From: Limnanthes douglasii subsp. nivea
Lineage: Eukaryota; Streptophyta; Magnoliopsida; Brassicales; Limnanthaceae
Length of the DNA stretch: 64,000 bases
NCBI GenBank assembly: GCA_036936605.1
Contig: JAUPFV010000005.1
Span: 155,435,195 to 155,499,194, forward strand
Reading direction: 5' to 3'
Part shown: piece by piece, positions 11,829 through 23,434 of the stretch
Layout of the letters: each line of letters starts with the position of its first letter
Numbering within the stretch: position 1 is the first letter of the stretch
Made by a program: the position numbers and the translations under genes
Notes under the pieces: model-generated
The model's database searches: none
Told to the model about the DNA's origin: nothing
The model's input: the letters and a program-made list of their open reading frames with translations, nothing else

Positions 11829-12160
11829 AAATTAAAAGGTTCTAACACCAGTTGGTAAAGTGTAAAGGATCCAACATTAGTTGGTATCAATTAAAAGGGT
11901 TCAACAGTAGTTAGTAAAGTGGAAATGATCTAACATTAGTTGGTCATACTTAAAATTTTCCAACACTAGTTGGTCAAGTGTATAGGATTCAACAATAGTT
12001 GGTCGCAATTAAAAGGTTCAAACACTAGTTTCTTAAGTGTATTAGATCCTGTCATAATTAAATTTTTCCAACACTACTTGGTTAAATGTAAAAGATCCAA
12101 CAGTAGTTGTTCATAATTAAAACATTCCAACATTGGTTGGTCAAATTCGAAGGAATGATG
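11829..12160 (+). repeat. ~62-bp tandem repeats in the Tat element 3' region
   Basis: About five copies of a ~62-bp unit, each made of two ~31-bp halves centred on CCAACACTAGTTGGTCAAG and CCAACATTAGTTGGTCATA variants. AGTTGGT-like cores recur near 11849, 11880, 11913, 11938, 11969, 11996, 12028, 12075, 12105 and 12136. The block lies between integrase and the antisense ORF. Tandem repeats in this position are a known feature of Tat/Ogre-type elements. Confidence 0.8.
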
Positions 12161-12399
12161 ATCTGGTCAGAATTTTAGTTCGGTGCATGGTTGGGGATTG
12201 ATTATCTTCAACTAGGAAAACTCTAATTACACTGTTACTAAACACTAAGTTTGTGTAACTATAAGAAGTAAAAAATATAAAATTAATACTGATAAATTCT
12301 GAATGCGATTACAAAATTCCCAGCAATGTCACGGACTTAGCAAAATATGATAATACAAAGAAGATGTGAAAGGAACATAATATAATTGCCTTCTACTCC

Positions 12400-13640
12400 A
12401 CTGGCTCAAACAGTGTGTGTTACCCTTAGAAATCTTGGCCTCTTGATCTTCTTTGGATCTCCCACATCCGGAGTCCTTATCTTCATTCCTATTCTCGACG
12501 GCGTTATCTTCGCACTCCCTATCTAGCGTGGTTCCAGCTAATCTGCGAAAGAAAGATCAAGTGGTCGTTTTCTTTCATGTAACAAGTCCCAAAATAAAAT
12601 GTAGTCTTAGTGACCTGTTTGTCTAAGAAGCTCAAGAACTTATCGACATACGTATCAACCATATCGTCTTAGTCATTTGCAAAGTGAATTTTAAATTCAG
12701 ATAGCTCATCCTCGACTTTCTTAGTTCCCGTCTTTAGCTTGTCTAACGTTTCCTGTAAGAGATCTACTATATTGTTATGCTCATTTTTATAATATTTATA
12801 TTTCAGAGCTTCTTCTGGTGAGGCCACCTATACTTCAGTAATCTTAGCTTCAAGATCTATTTTTTAGTTCCTAATTGCTCCTCCAGTCTATACGACTTAG
12901 CTTTCTAAACCGTCAACCCGATCCATTTTCTCCTTAGAAGTTTTCTTATGAATATCACATTCTTCTCGAATGAGAAAAATGATATATTTCTACTTTCCTA
13001 AATCCTTTTCCAGTTCAATAATGGGTTTGGCCAAGTTCAACAGAGCAATAACAAGGGTGTGCCCATTCTGAAGCTTAAAGAGCTCAACTTCAGTAGAATT
13101 TTCAAGATTTGGGAACTTTTGTCCTCAGTTCTCAATATCTAGCTTCTTCATACTACTTATCGGACTTTGACCTACACCAACTTGGTAATCTACCCTCAGA
13201 ATAAAGGAGATGTGATTCTATGATGTGTGAGAAGTGTATCACTCAAACATTGAATGAACTGTAGACTGATTTATGGTGTGAACAATTTATAAGCTTGTCT
13301 TTATCTTTTTCTTATTCTTCTTCTTTTTTCTTGTGTTCTCACTATCGTGTCTTTCCCTATTGTGATCCTTTGATATGTTTGATGTTTTCTTATTTTTTCA
13401 GGTACGAAGGTTCTTCGGGTATTTTTCTTACTTAAGCATCAACATCAACAATTTCTTTCAATGGTTCATCGGATCGATTCACCTCCGTGACACCAGCATT
13501 TACTTTTTTGGGGCCCGAGCCGCTAGTATCATCCTTCTCCACCTTGTGGTTTGGAGCCCTCTCCATAGTTGGAAGGTATAACTTATTTGATTTAATATTT
13601 TCTATGCACGTGATGGATCTGTGAATTTCTCCCATGATAA
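12400..13640 (-). pseudogene. Antisense ORF remnant of Tat element A
   Basis: On the minus strand, short frames without Ty3 motifs occupy the place where element B has its antisense ORF. The 3' (low-coordinate) part, 12415-12530, reads as an acidic and lysine-rich tail (E-D-N-A-V-E-N-R-N-E-D-K-D-S, then S-K-E-D-Q-E-A-K). It resembles the acidic tail of the element B ORF. Upstream, near 12690, a V-E-D-E-L-S-E-F segment and a D-D-M-V-D-T-Y segment recall the D/N-N-M-I-D-T-H of element B. A 68-codon open piece lies at 13432-13635. Function of such proteins is not known. Confidence 0.45.
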
Positions 13641-14399
13641 GCTAAGCTTGATTTGAGTTTGCTAGAAGTGACTCCAAACTAGACTAATCAGTACGAAGCA
13701 ATTATGGAATCCGTTCGACCAATTCTCTATAGTCTACTAGTGTAGTTTTTTTAAAATCTCTTTGGGAGGTTCCAAATAATACAATTGAGACTTCGGTATA
13801 GCTGCAAAAAGATAATAAGCTTAGAATGTTGAAGGTTAAGAGTGATTAAAGTTAAAAAAATAATAGAAGAAGTTACATGCACTTCATAACACCTTCGTAC
13901 TCTACTCGGATTGCTCTTCTGCGAGATATTTTTACCATTCTCCCAGGATTAACTAATGAAGAATATTTGTAGCTTCCATACTTTTTCAGCCTCTTGAAAA
14001 TTGCTTACTAATTTATAATCATTCTCCAGAGTGATAAAGTAAAAGGGATGCGAAGATTCCTCAATAGCCTGGTGATAACTACCAATTTCTCAATCGGCAT
14101 CTTGAGCTTTGATATCCAGAATTCCATAATACATGACATTAGAGTAAACTAAGAATTTGGGGTGGCTTGACTAGAACACAGGCCAACCAGATCAAAATAC
14201 TGAACTACTTATAGATCCAAGGAAAATTGGTGCCCTTTATTAAGCACATCGGGACAAACATCTATTATGGTTTTCTTTGCAGGTGATCTGTCTTCGGTAA
14301 CCGAGGACCCTATCGTGATAAAGCATGATCGAAGAGTATTATTAGAGTCTCATTAGAAATAACTCAACCTAGGATAATGAGCTATCTACGATGCATGCT

Positions 14400-15050
14400 G
14401 AGTACTAGAGGATGGGGGATCAACTGCTATGGAATGCCTATTATTAGGACACTTGCCTCTATAGTCGAACGTTTGAATGATGAGTTTGGGATATTTGGTT
14501 TCTGGAAGCCCCACCATATTTTACGGAGTATCTTTTCTCTTCGACTTTATCTGACAGACACAACCAATCGGTTAGAACGTTGACAGCATGAAACATATAA
14601 ATCCACAAACAAAACTTAGACGGTCGCCGAAGAATGATTTTTCTGTGGCTATCAGACTAAAAGGTAAGGGTTGTGATGGTAGAAATGTGAAGCTTGAGCC
14701 ATATTTAGAACGAGAGAATTTTCTTGTCAGTATGTTTCCTATGGATAGACCCCCACATATTAATCTAAATCGGTGCAATGAATACGATTTAAAAGACTTT
14801 TCAACAACAAGTTTGTCTATTCTTATTCTAGAGGTATGACCGAAAACACCTGGGTCATAAAGATGATGAATTCTCATAATCTTCTATATTTGTTACATTC
14901 ATTGCTATTAGATAATTAGTGATATTATTCAACTTATACAAATTATCATTACAACCAAGAAGACTTGAGCCAATTAAACGGTTGTCACCAAAGAGTTATA
15001 ATATTTTATTATAAAAAAGAGGTATAACTGAATTTATCGAATAATAAAAA
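14400..15050. other. Unassigned stretch right of Tat element A
   Basis: Overlapping open frames exist on both strands (14572-14877 minus, 14588-14839 plus), but neither has a recognisable domain. The segment may still be antisense-ORF or LTR sequence of the Tat element; I found no LTR pair to settle it. Confidence 0.35.
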
Positions 15051-15399
15051 AAAGAGAACAAACAAAACATTTCTTAACAACAAAATATGTTGTAAATATA
15101 AAAACCATTAAAATTAAAATTAGTATCTCTATTTTTATGAGAGGCATGTTTGGTTTGAGCCCTACAACAAATACAGACACGAGTTGTGGTTTTGCCTTTG
15201 TATTCCTAGTGTCTCCTTCTTCATTGTCAAATATTGAAGTTGAATTTTGTGTAACTGCAACAAATGAGTGTTTTATCTTGTTCTAAGGAGTATTTTTGCT
15301 AATACAAACGATATTAGCCTATTTATTCCATTGAACGTCTTTTTCTTCCTTTTGCACTACATTTGTAATAAGAGTGATCATGTCCTACTTATTCTCTAA

Positions 15400-15700
15400 G
15401 AAATCATAAGTTGTTTCTACATAATCAAATCTTGGAAAGAGAGATAAAAAAAAGTTGTAGGACACCTCAATAGTCTGGGAGCTCAACGTTGAGTACTTTC
15501 AGTTTTGCATGGATATTGAACATCTCGAAGATGTGTTCACAAACGTTACCGCTGCCCTTGTATTTAATAGTAGATAATGAAAACTTAACAAATATTTTCA
15601 CTAAATGAGAAAATATATCCTTAGTTAGCATTAGGTCGGTGATCTGGGAACTCAAGAACGCTTGTAGAACTCCATTTTATAAGACATATTGACTAATGCG
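15400..15700 (-). pseudogene. Copia gag remnant
   Basis: The minus-strand frame 15467-15655 contains a stretch matching plant copia gag polyproteins of the UBN2/DUF4219 type: Y-K-G-S-G-N-V-C-E-H-I-F-E-M-F, then A-K-L-K-V-L-N-V-E-L. Sequence in other frames continues toward the typical C-P-T-T-F segment (about 15440). The protein would form the particle shell; here it is cut by stops and lacks its N-terminus and zinc knuckle. Confidence 0.55.
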
Positions 15701-16080
15701 ATTAGAACGTTCCCATATTTCAGAGTGCATAATTTCTTCATGAGTTCTCTTATCTTTGAAAGAAGGTGATTGCTTATATTTAAGCAATAATCTATGTCAT
15801 TGAGTTCCAATATGAGTAAAATATCTATTTTTTACTCCTTAAATTTCCTGTTAACAGAATGGGGACCTGAAGTGTGTTCGTTAGCTGTGAGTCATTCGTT
15901 GAACAACCAAAGAAGAAAAAACTGAATTAATAAAACACTTTATGGATAATACCAAATGTATATAAACACGCATGTTGAATTTTATCAAGTTGAGAGTTGT
16001 GATATGGCATTCATATCTATTGCACTCATAATAATTGTTAGCAGAGACAATTGGCGCCAATGCGCTATATATTACCTATG

Positions 16081-17340
16081 GAGTCAATAATTTACGGTAG
16101 ATATTATTGGTTCCATGCCATATTTGAAATCAACTAAGTCTTCCGATTGATCCGTACGTGACTAATTCATGGTAAACTGAATGAACCATTCAACACTAAA
16201 ATTCTAGTTATGCATGAGTATCGTGTGTGTGAACACAACAACGAAATCATGGAACATGTGATCACTGACAATAAATATATGAGGTAATATTTTGCTGGGG
16301 TCGACCAAAACTTATAAAAAATGTTCCTTAAGCTATAAAATTGACCATGCATGTGGGATAACATGTCCGTCAATCATATCCAAAGAATGGGTATCTGTTA
16401 AACTTATATATATATATATATATATTAATTTATACAACCAATATTGAATCATCTATTTGAATAAATAAGAGCTTAATGTGTTGTATTTCAATACAATACG
16501 GTCACTTGAAGAAGTTTAGAGACGTGAAATATTCCATCAATTGCTTAAATATCTCAAGGAAGGTGAGTGCCAACAAAATTCTATAAACTAAAATAAACAA
16601 TCCGTAGCCATGCATGGCATCACTCCTTACTTCCTAGAGTCCAAGTTCCAATGAAAATAGAATTACATCCCATCCTCAATACCATGCATTCATGTTTACT
16701 AGATGTTTCTAAATACTCACATTGATGGGTTTGTATATCTGTAAACCCCTAAACATATAGAAATTCACACAAACATGACATAAGAACCGAAACAAACATC
16801 CTAAACGTGTTTGTTCTAAACATGTTATAAAAAAGAATAAAGAATAATCATTTAATATAAATACTAATTAAGATCTGAATTAGTTTGTTGATATTTTGAA
16901 TAGATTCAACGCACCCAACCACATACAAGAGAAACAAAAAAATGAAAAATATATATCAGACATTGTTCTAGTTCGCTGCGATAAATTATAGTTAACCACA
17001 ATGAACATTCCCCCGGGAAGGTTGTTTGCCATGATGATCTAACCACTGATCGCGAATGAACCTAATTCTAAAAATCACAAAGCCCCAAATTGTCTTGAAT
17101 GTTTCAATAATCAAACTTGAAACTTTAAACATACATTATATATAATCAAGTATGTACTCTTGATTGCACCAATTAACCTGAACGTGTGATTCTATGTTCG
17201 TTATCACCCAACATGCTTTAGTTCTCAAAATCAGAAAATAAAAAACTAAGACTTTTTATCCCAAACTAAATTAATCGTTAGATCAGGATTTTAAGAGACC
17301 CAATTATATATATATATCCGAACATAGAGTAATCAGATCA
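16081..17340 (-). repeat. Dispersed ~1.25-kb copia leader repeat, copy 1
   Basis: Colinear by eye with 51220-52490 over its whole length. Shared blocks include GAACCATTCAACACT (16178/51319), a CATGTGGGATAA stretch (16350/51495), GGTTCAACGCACCCAA-like blocks (about 16905/52027) and CAAAATCAGAAAATAAAAA (about 17227/52378). No coding potential. A (TA)n run lies at about 16407-16428. Confidence 0.75.
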
Positions 17341-17352
17341 CTTTGATACCAA
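17337..17352 (-). other. Primer-binding site of the minus-strand copia remnant
   Basis: The minus strand reads TGGTATCAAAGTGATC right after the likely LTR end. This resembles the complement of initiator methionine tRNA (TGGTATCAGAGC) used by copia elements, with one change. It fixes orientation and the LTR/leader boundary. Confidence 0.55.
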
Positions 17353-18037
17353 TTGTAAACTATAAAGTCACAAGGTTTCTAAAACCTTAACATCCCAAGA
17401 ATCTAATCCTTCAATTCTAATGATACATAGAACTAATCTTTTTGCATTTTCTTGTCTAACTATTGTAGAAGTTTGTAGCAGAAGCTTGATATGTAGAGAG
17501 AATCTGACGACTTGCACGATATGGATCTCCCTACAAAAGCTAAGTGCTCATAAGTCTACTCTCGAAGGATAAATTGTAGATTCCTTGATGGATCAGCAAT
17601 GGATAATCGAGAATTAGGTAGGAAGCAAGAAGAGAGAACAAAGTGAGAGAAAATAACCAGAATGTTAACGATATTGAATTTAGGATTAATTAAAAATCTT
17701 ATTTATAGTTAATATTATTCACTAAATTATCTAGCGGTCTGTGGACTTAATCAATTTAATTTTAATCTCTTTTTCTATTTCTTAATTAACCTCTAAGTTT
17801 TGAAATTTGTTATAATGTGATATACTATCCGTTGCATGAGATTATAATCTGTATACACTTATACATTCTTCAATGATATTTAATAATATATATTATAATT
17901 ATTATTATATGTAAGAATAATATTATAAATACTGATTATTTTAATTAATTCGATTTATAACAATAATATATATGATAAAACCTTCTGAATCCAGATTTTT
18001 CTTACAAAAGTATATTTTATTTTCTTACAATAGTATA

Positions 18038-18315
18038 TGCTTAAATCGTGGAATAATCCATCGATTATCCCATTTTCTTTCATTTAGTCCATCGATTTCA
18101 AAATCACTGGATGGATCCCTCGACTTAGTAAAATCTATAAATTTAATTCATGATGCGTGGTCTCTTCTTGAATACAGTCACATATGTCATCAAAGTCAAT
18201 TTGGGAAGTGTTGCATAAATATTCTTTCAAAATTAATTCCGATTTTACCCTTCAAATTTTATATTTTTTAATATTTTTAACTTTTTATTCTTAAATTTTT
18301 ATTCTTCTAAAAACT
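18038..18315 (+). repeat. Left terminal inverted repeat of the MULE
   Basis: Matches the reverse complement of 19072-19346 with scattered differences. Aligned blocks include TTTCATTTAGTCC followed by TCGATTTCAAAATC, GTAAAATCTATA, and TTTTACCCTTCA. Confidence 0.85.
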
Positions 18316-19071
18316 CTGTTTTTTTCTTTCTCTTTTTTCATTTTCCCCTCTTTATCTCACCTATCTTTGTTTGTGGTCTCTTTGGTTTTCTGTTGGTGAC
18401 CGGTTTCTTAGATAGAGCTTCGTTGTTTGTTTAAGTGATGGGTTTGATTTCTCTGTTGAATAAAAACTACAATCATCGTTTGTAGAGGAAGAAACTTCAT
18501 TGAAACTTCTCATAGGATTTGGAAATTTGATTATGGAATGACTCGAGATATTGGATTTCTCATCAACATTTCTTGCAACGACCAATAATTTGGTGAACTA
18601 TGAAAAAGTAATTAGGGCGAGAAAGAAAAAATAACCCAAAAACATCGCAAACTGTTTGTTTGGATGCCGAGCAAATCTAGCATGAAATAGAAAAATGAGC
18701 AGAAATCAGCTTGAGAAAACAAAAACCCAAATGCAGAATAAAGATTGGAAATTCAATTTTTTTAAAAAGAATCAAACATAACAAGAATCGAAAAGCCCAT
18801 AATGTTTTTTATAGTTTTGTATGAAAATTAAACTAGTAGTAAGAAAATGAGAAGGAAGTTAAGTAATAAAGAAGATGGAGAAAAGAAAAGTCGTATTCGA
18901 TTTGGTTAGCGGTGAGTCATCGTGTTAGCAGTGCTTTGTTTCTGTATTTGGAATGAATTTTTATGATTTATTAATTCTAAAATGTCATGTTTTCATACGC
19001 GATTCTTTGTATACATGAAAGAAAGAAAAAAAGATGGAAACATAGTATTGCAAATTTACGATACTCTGCTT
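18316..19071. other. Interior of the MULE, possible captured fragment
   Basis: Not related to either TIR. A minus-strand frame (18361-18585, 74 codons, Ser/Asn-rich) is the longest. On the plus strand a Glu/Leu-rich frame ends in a basic R-A-R-K-K-K (about 18470-18635) with one TGA. I recognise no domain. The sequence near 18650 resembles leader or intron sequence of plant genes, but that is impression only. Confidence 0.4.
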
Positions 19072-19346
19072 TTATAAGAATAAAAAATAATATTTAAAAA
19101 TATAAAAAAATATTTAAAAATATTAAATATGAAGGGTAAAAATAGAATTAAAGTTGAACGACTATTTGTCTAACTCTTTCCAAACTGACTTGGGTGACAC
19201 ATGGTTGCATCTGAGAAGAGATCACGTGCTGAAGACTAAATCTATAGATTTTACCAAGTCTATGGATCCAAACTGAGGATTTTGAAATCGAGGGACTAAA
19301 TGAAATAAAACAGAATAATTGAAGAACTATTCTTTAATTTAAGCCC
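19072..19346 (-). repeat. Right terminal inverted repeat of the MULE
   Basis: Inverted partner of 18038-18315. It includes the complementary blocks GATTTTGAAATCGA and TGAAGGGTAAAA. Confidence 0.85.
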
Positions 19347-19433
19347 AATAGTATAGTTAACATAGTTGAAGGTGATATTATTGGATATGATGAATAATAT
19401 TTAATTTATGTATTTATCAATTTATGTCAAGTT

Positions 19434-19926
19434 ATAAATCGAACTCAAGTGAAACGTTCAATGAGCGAAAGACGGCTTCAACGCAAGTCTCTCGTAACTA
19501 GTTTCACTAGCTAGATTTATTTTCCCACAGAAGAAGAAAATACTCGATGTGGTTAAGACCTAATCTTACTTTTCTCTTAACTTATATATATTTTGGGTCA
19601 TGGATTGTCCCAGTTTGACTCTAATAAGTAAAATTCAATCAAGCCTTTCAAAAACGATCAACTACTTTCATCCAAACCTAAGAAGAAAAAACAACAAAAA
19701 CATCCCATATTACTATAAGTGTTTGTATTAACGTTACAACTTTAGAAATACAACTCATAACTGCACAAATGTGAGAGGATAAGAGTGAGGTGTATATAGT
19801 ACAGTTCTTCCTACATTCTATGAGACAGAATGTGTAAAATATTCATTTATTCCTTGTTAAATACCTTGTAAAAAATGAATATAGATTCATTTTAGAAAAG
19901 TTATAATAAATTTATCAAAAAGCTAT
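19434..19926 (+). repeat. 5' LTR of the split copia element (approximate)
   Basis: Starts with an ATAAATCGAACTCAAGTGAA block and ends with TTATAATAAATTTATCAAAA plus GCTAT. Both have counterparts at 30668 and 31170-31202. A TTCCTTGTTAAATACCTTGT block occurs in both copies (about 19852 and 31128). Confidence 0.6.
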
Positions 19927-19947
19927 CTTATGGGTATTATTTTAATT

Positions 19948-19959
19948 TGGTATCAGAGC
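19948..19959 (+). other. Primer-binding site, tRNA-iMet type
   Basis: TGGTATCAGAGC follows the 5' LTR by about 20 bp. It is the usual copia primer site and defines plus-strand orientation. Confidence 0.8.
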
Positions 19960-20057
19960 TAGATTCATACATTTAATAAAAACTCTTGATTTTCCAATAC
20001 TTTCTACATAGACCCAAGCAATGCTTCAAACAACACTGCATTCTCCTCAACAACAAC

Positions 20058-20870
20058 AAACACCTACAAATGAATGTAATGAATATACTTAACTCAATCA
20101 GGTTAGATATAAATAACTTTATGTTATGGAAAACCATGGTCTTGTCAATAATAAGATACACCAAGTTAGGAGGGTTTTCAATTGTGATAAACCCTACTCT
20201 CCTAAACACTTTACTGAAACAAATGGTCATACTACTAAAAACCATGCATTTGAAGATTGGATTGTAAAAGATTAGCTTCTCTTAGGGTTTTTTTTATAGC
20301 TCTATGACCTCAAATATAGTTGCTCAATTATGGAGAAAAAAACCTCCAAAAACCTAAGGGATGTTGTTTCCAAAATTTATGGTTCACACACTAAGTTTAG
20401 GATACTATTTTTAAATTTGAGTTCCCAAAAAAGGCAACACCTCTATGGAAGACTACTTAATAAAATGAACAACTTTGATGACATTTTAACATTTGCAGGT
20501 TCATCCATGTCTATTGATAACTTAATGGATCAGGTCCTAGCTGAATTGGATACTAACTATATTCTTATTACAATCAACCTATCAGAAAGATAGGTCAATA
20601 ACTGGTTAGACTTGCAGTATACTCTTATCACAGTTGAGAGGAAGTTGGATCAACTCAACAAACTTTCTAACAACTTAGCTATCAGAAAGATAGGTCAATA
20701 GTTACAGATGCCAAAAATAGCTTCAAGGGCCAAGTTAGAGGCTAGTGTGGCATAAACAACAACTATAGAGGTAGGATTGGCTATAGAGGAAGCAGCGGTG
20801 ATAGGTATACCACTCCAAACAAACCTACATGTCAAGTATGCAGAAACTTGGGTCACTCAGGTTATATTAC
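20058..20870 (+). pseudogene. Copia gag remnant of the split element
   Basis: The frame near 20070-20265 reads L-N-S-I-R-L-D-I-N-N-F-M-L-W-K, a classical copia gag N-terminus. The next frame (20330-20593) contains K-K-T-S-K-N-L-R-D-V, I-Y-G-S-H-T-K and D-N-L-M-D-Q-V-L-A-E-L-D. A damaged zinc knuckle (C-Q-V-C then G-H-S-G-Y, last Cys missing) lies near 20830. A duplicated short segment (ATCAGAAAGATAGGTCAATA at 20580 and 20682) disrupts the frame. Confidence 0.7.
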
Positions 20871-20959
20871 TACTTTAGGGATGAACCAACTCTGATGGGT
20901 CTATACCTAGTTCTCATGACAAGAATGGGACATAGTGCATTCATGGCAACACAAGAAAT

Positions 20960-22270
20960 CAACCAAATAATGCTGGATTCTTGGACAATGCAGCCAGCCA
21001 TTATGTCACATGAACCTTTACCCTCATGAACTATACGTAACTGTTTGTAGCGGTGAACACCTAGAAATCAAACATGTAGGTAAATCTAGCCTAAAAACAT
21101 ATATTCTCAAAACATTAGTCCTATATAATATCTTACATGTTCCTAAAGTCAACAAAACTTTACTATATGTTTTTCAACTCACTTTATCTAACCCTGTTTA
21201 TATTGAATTTCATCATGATGTTTGTTTTGTTAAGGACAAGGCCACCATGACAGTGCTGCTTACATGGACAACTATGCATGGTCTATACAAACTGGAAAAT
21301 GCTATTAGGTCTAACTAGTCCAGTCTTAAGGGTCAAAATTTAAATCCTAGAAATTTTAAAACTATTTTACCTAAGGATAAGTTTGTTATATCAAAACATT
21401 CAGTTTTCCTATTAGAAGGATGGCATATGAGATTATGCCACCCTTCAAAAAGAGTCATATCTTTAATTCTTAAGCATTATAATTTTCCTTATCAATCAAA
21501 CAATTTTTTTTTGTGATTCTTGCCAATTGGGAGAATTTATACCCTAGGTGTGATAGTCAATATGAAAAATATCTTAGACCTAATACACTATAACCTATGA
21601 GGTTCTGACCCTATATTGTCTAAGTTTATTTTTAAGTTTTACATTATTTTTTTGCATGAATGCACCAAATATACTTACTTGTACCCTTTAAAATAGAAAA
21701 GTGATGCATTACTTGTTTTTAAAAACTTTAAACTTTTTGTTGCAAATAAATTTGGCAGAAAATAAAAGCTTTTCAATATGATTGGGATGGTGAATTTATA
21801 GGGTTTTCTCCTATTGCTAAGGAATGTGTGATGCTAGTTATAACATATCACCCTCACACCTCTGCCTAAAATGGCATAAGTGAGAGAAAACATATACATG
21901 CATTAGAGTTACGTCTCACACTACTACGCCAATCAAATGTTCCTCACTTTTTTTGCCATAAGTTTTTCTTACAACCACCTATTCAATTAATAGACTACAT
22001 ACAATTATTCAACAAGACATATCACCTTAGAAAATATTTTTACATGCAAACCTAATTAAATGTTTCTAAAAGATTTTGGATGTGCATGCTTTCAATGTTT
22101 TAGACCTTATCAACCACACAAATTTCAGCTCAACTCTATCAAATGCATCTTTCTAGTCTATAATGATACTCATAAGGGTTTTGCATGCTTATGTCGTGCA
22201 AGAAGGCTACATGTGTCTAGAAATATAGTGTTTAATGAGATAGAATTTCCTTTTTTTGAAAGTTTTTAAA
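20960..22270 (+). pseudogene. Copia protease, GAG-pre-integrase and integrase remnant
   Basis: The protease region begins near 20970 in broken frames. The frame 21010-21318 holds the segment after the active site, including L-H-V-P-K-V-N-K-T-L-L. GAG-pre-integrase begins near 21420 (W-H-M-R-L-C-H-P-S). Integrase traces include T-Y-H-P-H-T near 21845. The 22060-22269 frame matches the integrase C-terminus (F-G-C-A-C-F then S-I-K-C-I-F-L-V-Y, S-R-N-I-V-F-N-E). Dead by stops and frameshifts. Confidence 0.65.
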
Positions 22271-23434
22271 ATACCAAAGTTCTTGTGTCTACATGAATCT
22301 CTATTTTTGTTACCTACACAACGTGGACATTTAGATTATTTCAACATATTTCCTACTACTAGACCTGAATGTGCTCCTGGACAACTACTGTCTCCTACAA
22401 GCGATGTACAACCTGAACAAACAGAACCATCCATGACCACATCTACAACACCCAACCCAAGAGGTTACACAAATAGAACCATCCATGACCACATCTACAA
22501 CACACCAGATACACACTCAATATGATTCATATTCCAACTCAACATTTAGCACATTACAACAACCAATATCAACTATTTTTGAACCAAATAATATTGGTCA
22601 CACTACACATACAAACGATACTAATCTTATTGTTGAACTTCAACCACCCTATCATATAACTAATCAACATTTCTACCTTACCAACACTCTCTTTTATGAT
22701 CATTATAGGAAAGTCTGGCAATCGGCAAACATAAACATCACTTTTCTGTTTTCATTACTACCACAATATAGGTCTTCTAAGAACCTACAAAGCTTTGAGA
22801 TGTTGTCTCGAATCCTAATTGGATTAAAGCTATCCAGGTTTAGTTTGATACCTTATTAAAGAATAAAACATGGTCCTTAGTTTCTTAGGTTTCGATAATG
22901 TACATGACTGGTCGCAAGTGGGTCTATAAGATTAAGTATAATTCTGATGGATCGATTCAAACATATAAAGCTTGGCTAGTGACAACAGATTTTCACCAGA
23001 CATCAAGAATCGATTTTACTAAGACCTACAGTCCAGTAATAAAAGCATTTATTATTAGACTCATCTTGATAATATGAGTCTCTAAGGATTGGGATGTACG
23101 ATAATTGGAAAACAATAACATTTTTATCAATGAAGAACTCATTGAGAACATCTTTATGAAACAGCCTGAAGGCTTTGGAGACCCTAAGAAGCCCTCTCAT
23201 AGATGCCAACAACATTGTATTTTTTAAACTAAGCCCGAATGGGCTACTAATACTATGGAGGTTCATAATTTATCGTGCTAATATATATATTGGAAACCTA
23301 CACTATTTTCTGAGAATTGAAGTATGTAGGGACTCTATTCGGTTTCACTTATCAAAACAACAATATATCAGATATATACCACCGAGTGAATGTCGTACCA
23401 CATCGAACTCGTTCTCCATACCCGTACGTGTCAT
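22256..23434 (+). pseudogene. Copia RT remnant, part 1
   Basis: A Pro/Thr/Gln-rich linker (22380-22700) with a repeated ACCATCCATGACCACATCTA unit (22425 and 22480) precedes the RT. RT proper starts near 22905: T-G-R-K-W-V-Y-K-I-K-Y-N-S-D-G-S-I-Q (RVT_2), then D-F-H-Q-T and F-T-K-T-Y-S-P-V near 22990-23037. The last part reads R-F-H-L-S-K-Q-Q-Y-I-R-Y up to 23434, where the hAT-like insertion begins. Confidence 0.7.

Larger units (their letters stand above)
6830..14400 (+). mobile_element. Decayed Tat-lineage Ty3/gypsy retrotransposon
   Basis: Order: gag, protease, RT, RNase H, a second (archaeal-type) RNase H, integrase, a tandem-repeat 3' region and an antisense ORF remnant. The second RNase H between RNase H and integrase, plus the antisense ORF, places it in the Tat lineage. 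It is colinear with the younger element at 56984-64000, including a shared 3' motif (a GGTGGCAC stretch near 11710 and 63200). Dozens of stops and frameshifts show great age. I could not match LTRs, so ends are approximate. Confidence 0.8.
15050..17850 (-). mobile_element. Minus-strand Ty1/copia remnant (LTR, leader, gag)
   Basis: On the minus strand, a likely 5' LTR (right of 17353) is followed by a tRNA-iMet-like primer-binding site (TGGTATCAAAGTGATC, about 17337-17352), a ~1.25-kb non-coding leader (16081-17340) and a gag remnant (15400-15700). No pol is seen; the element is truncated to the left, around 15050. The same leader recurs at 51220-52490, which shows it belongs to a multi-copy family. 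Confidence 0.6.
18029..19355. mobile_element. Mutator-like element with long TIRs and 9-bp TSD
   Basis: The element spans 18038-19346 (1309 bp). Perfect 9-bp direct repeats AATAGTATA flank it (18029-18037 and 19347-19355), the TSD length typical of Mutator-like elements. The first and last ~280 bp are inverted copies of each other, beginning TGCTTAAAT and, read inward from the right, GGGCTTAAAT. No transposase is encoded, so it is non-autonomous. The ~750-bp centre is not inverted-repeat sequence and could be captured host DNA (Pack-MULE). Confidence 0.85.

Noticed and set aside
14572..14877. 101-codon minus-strand frame as a gene
   Set aside because: No recognisable domain, overlaps another frame on the opposite strand, and lies in decayed transposon sequence.
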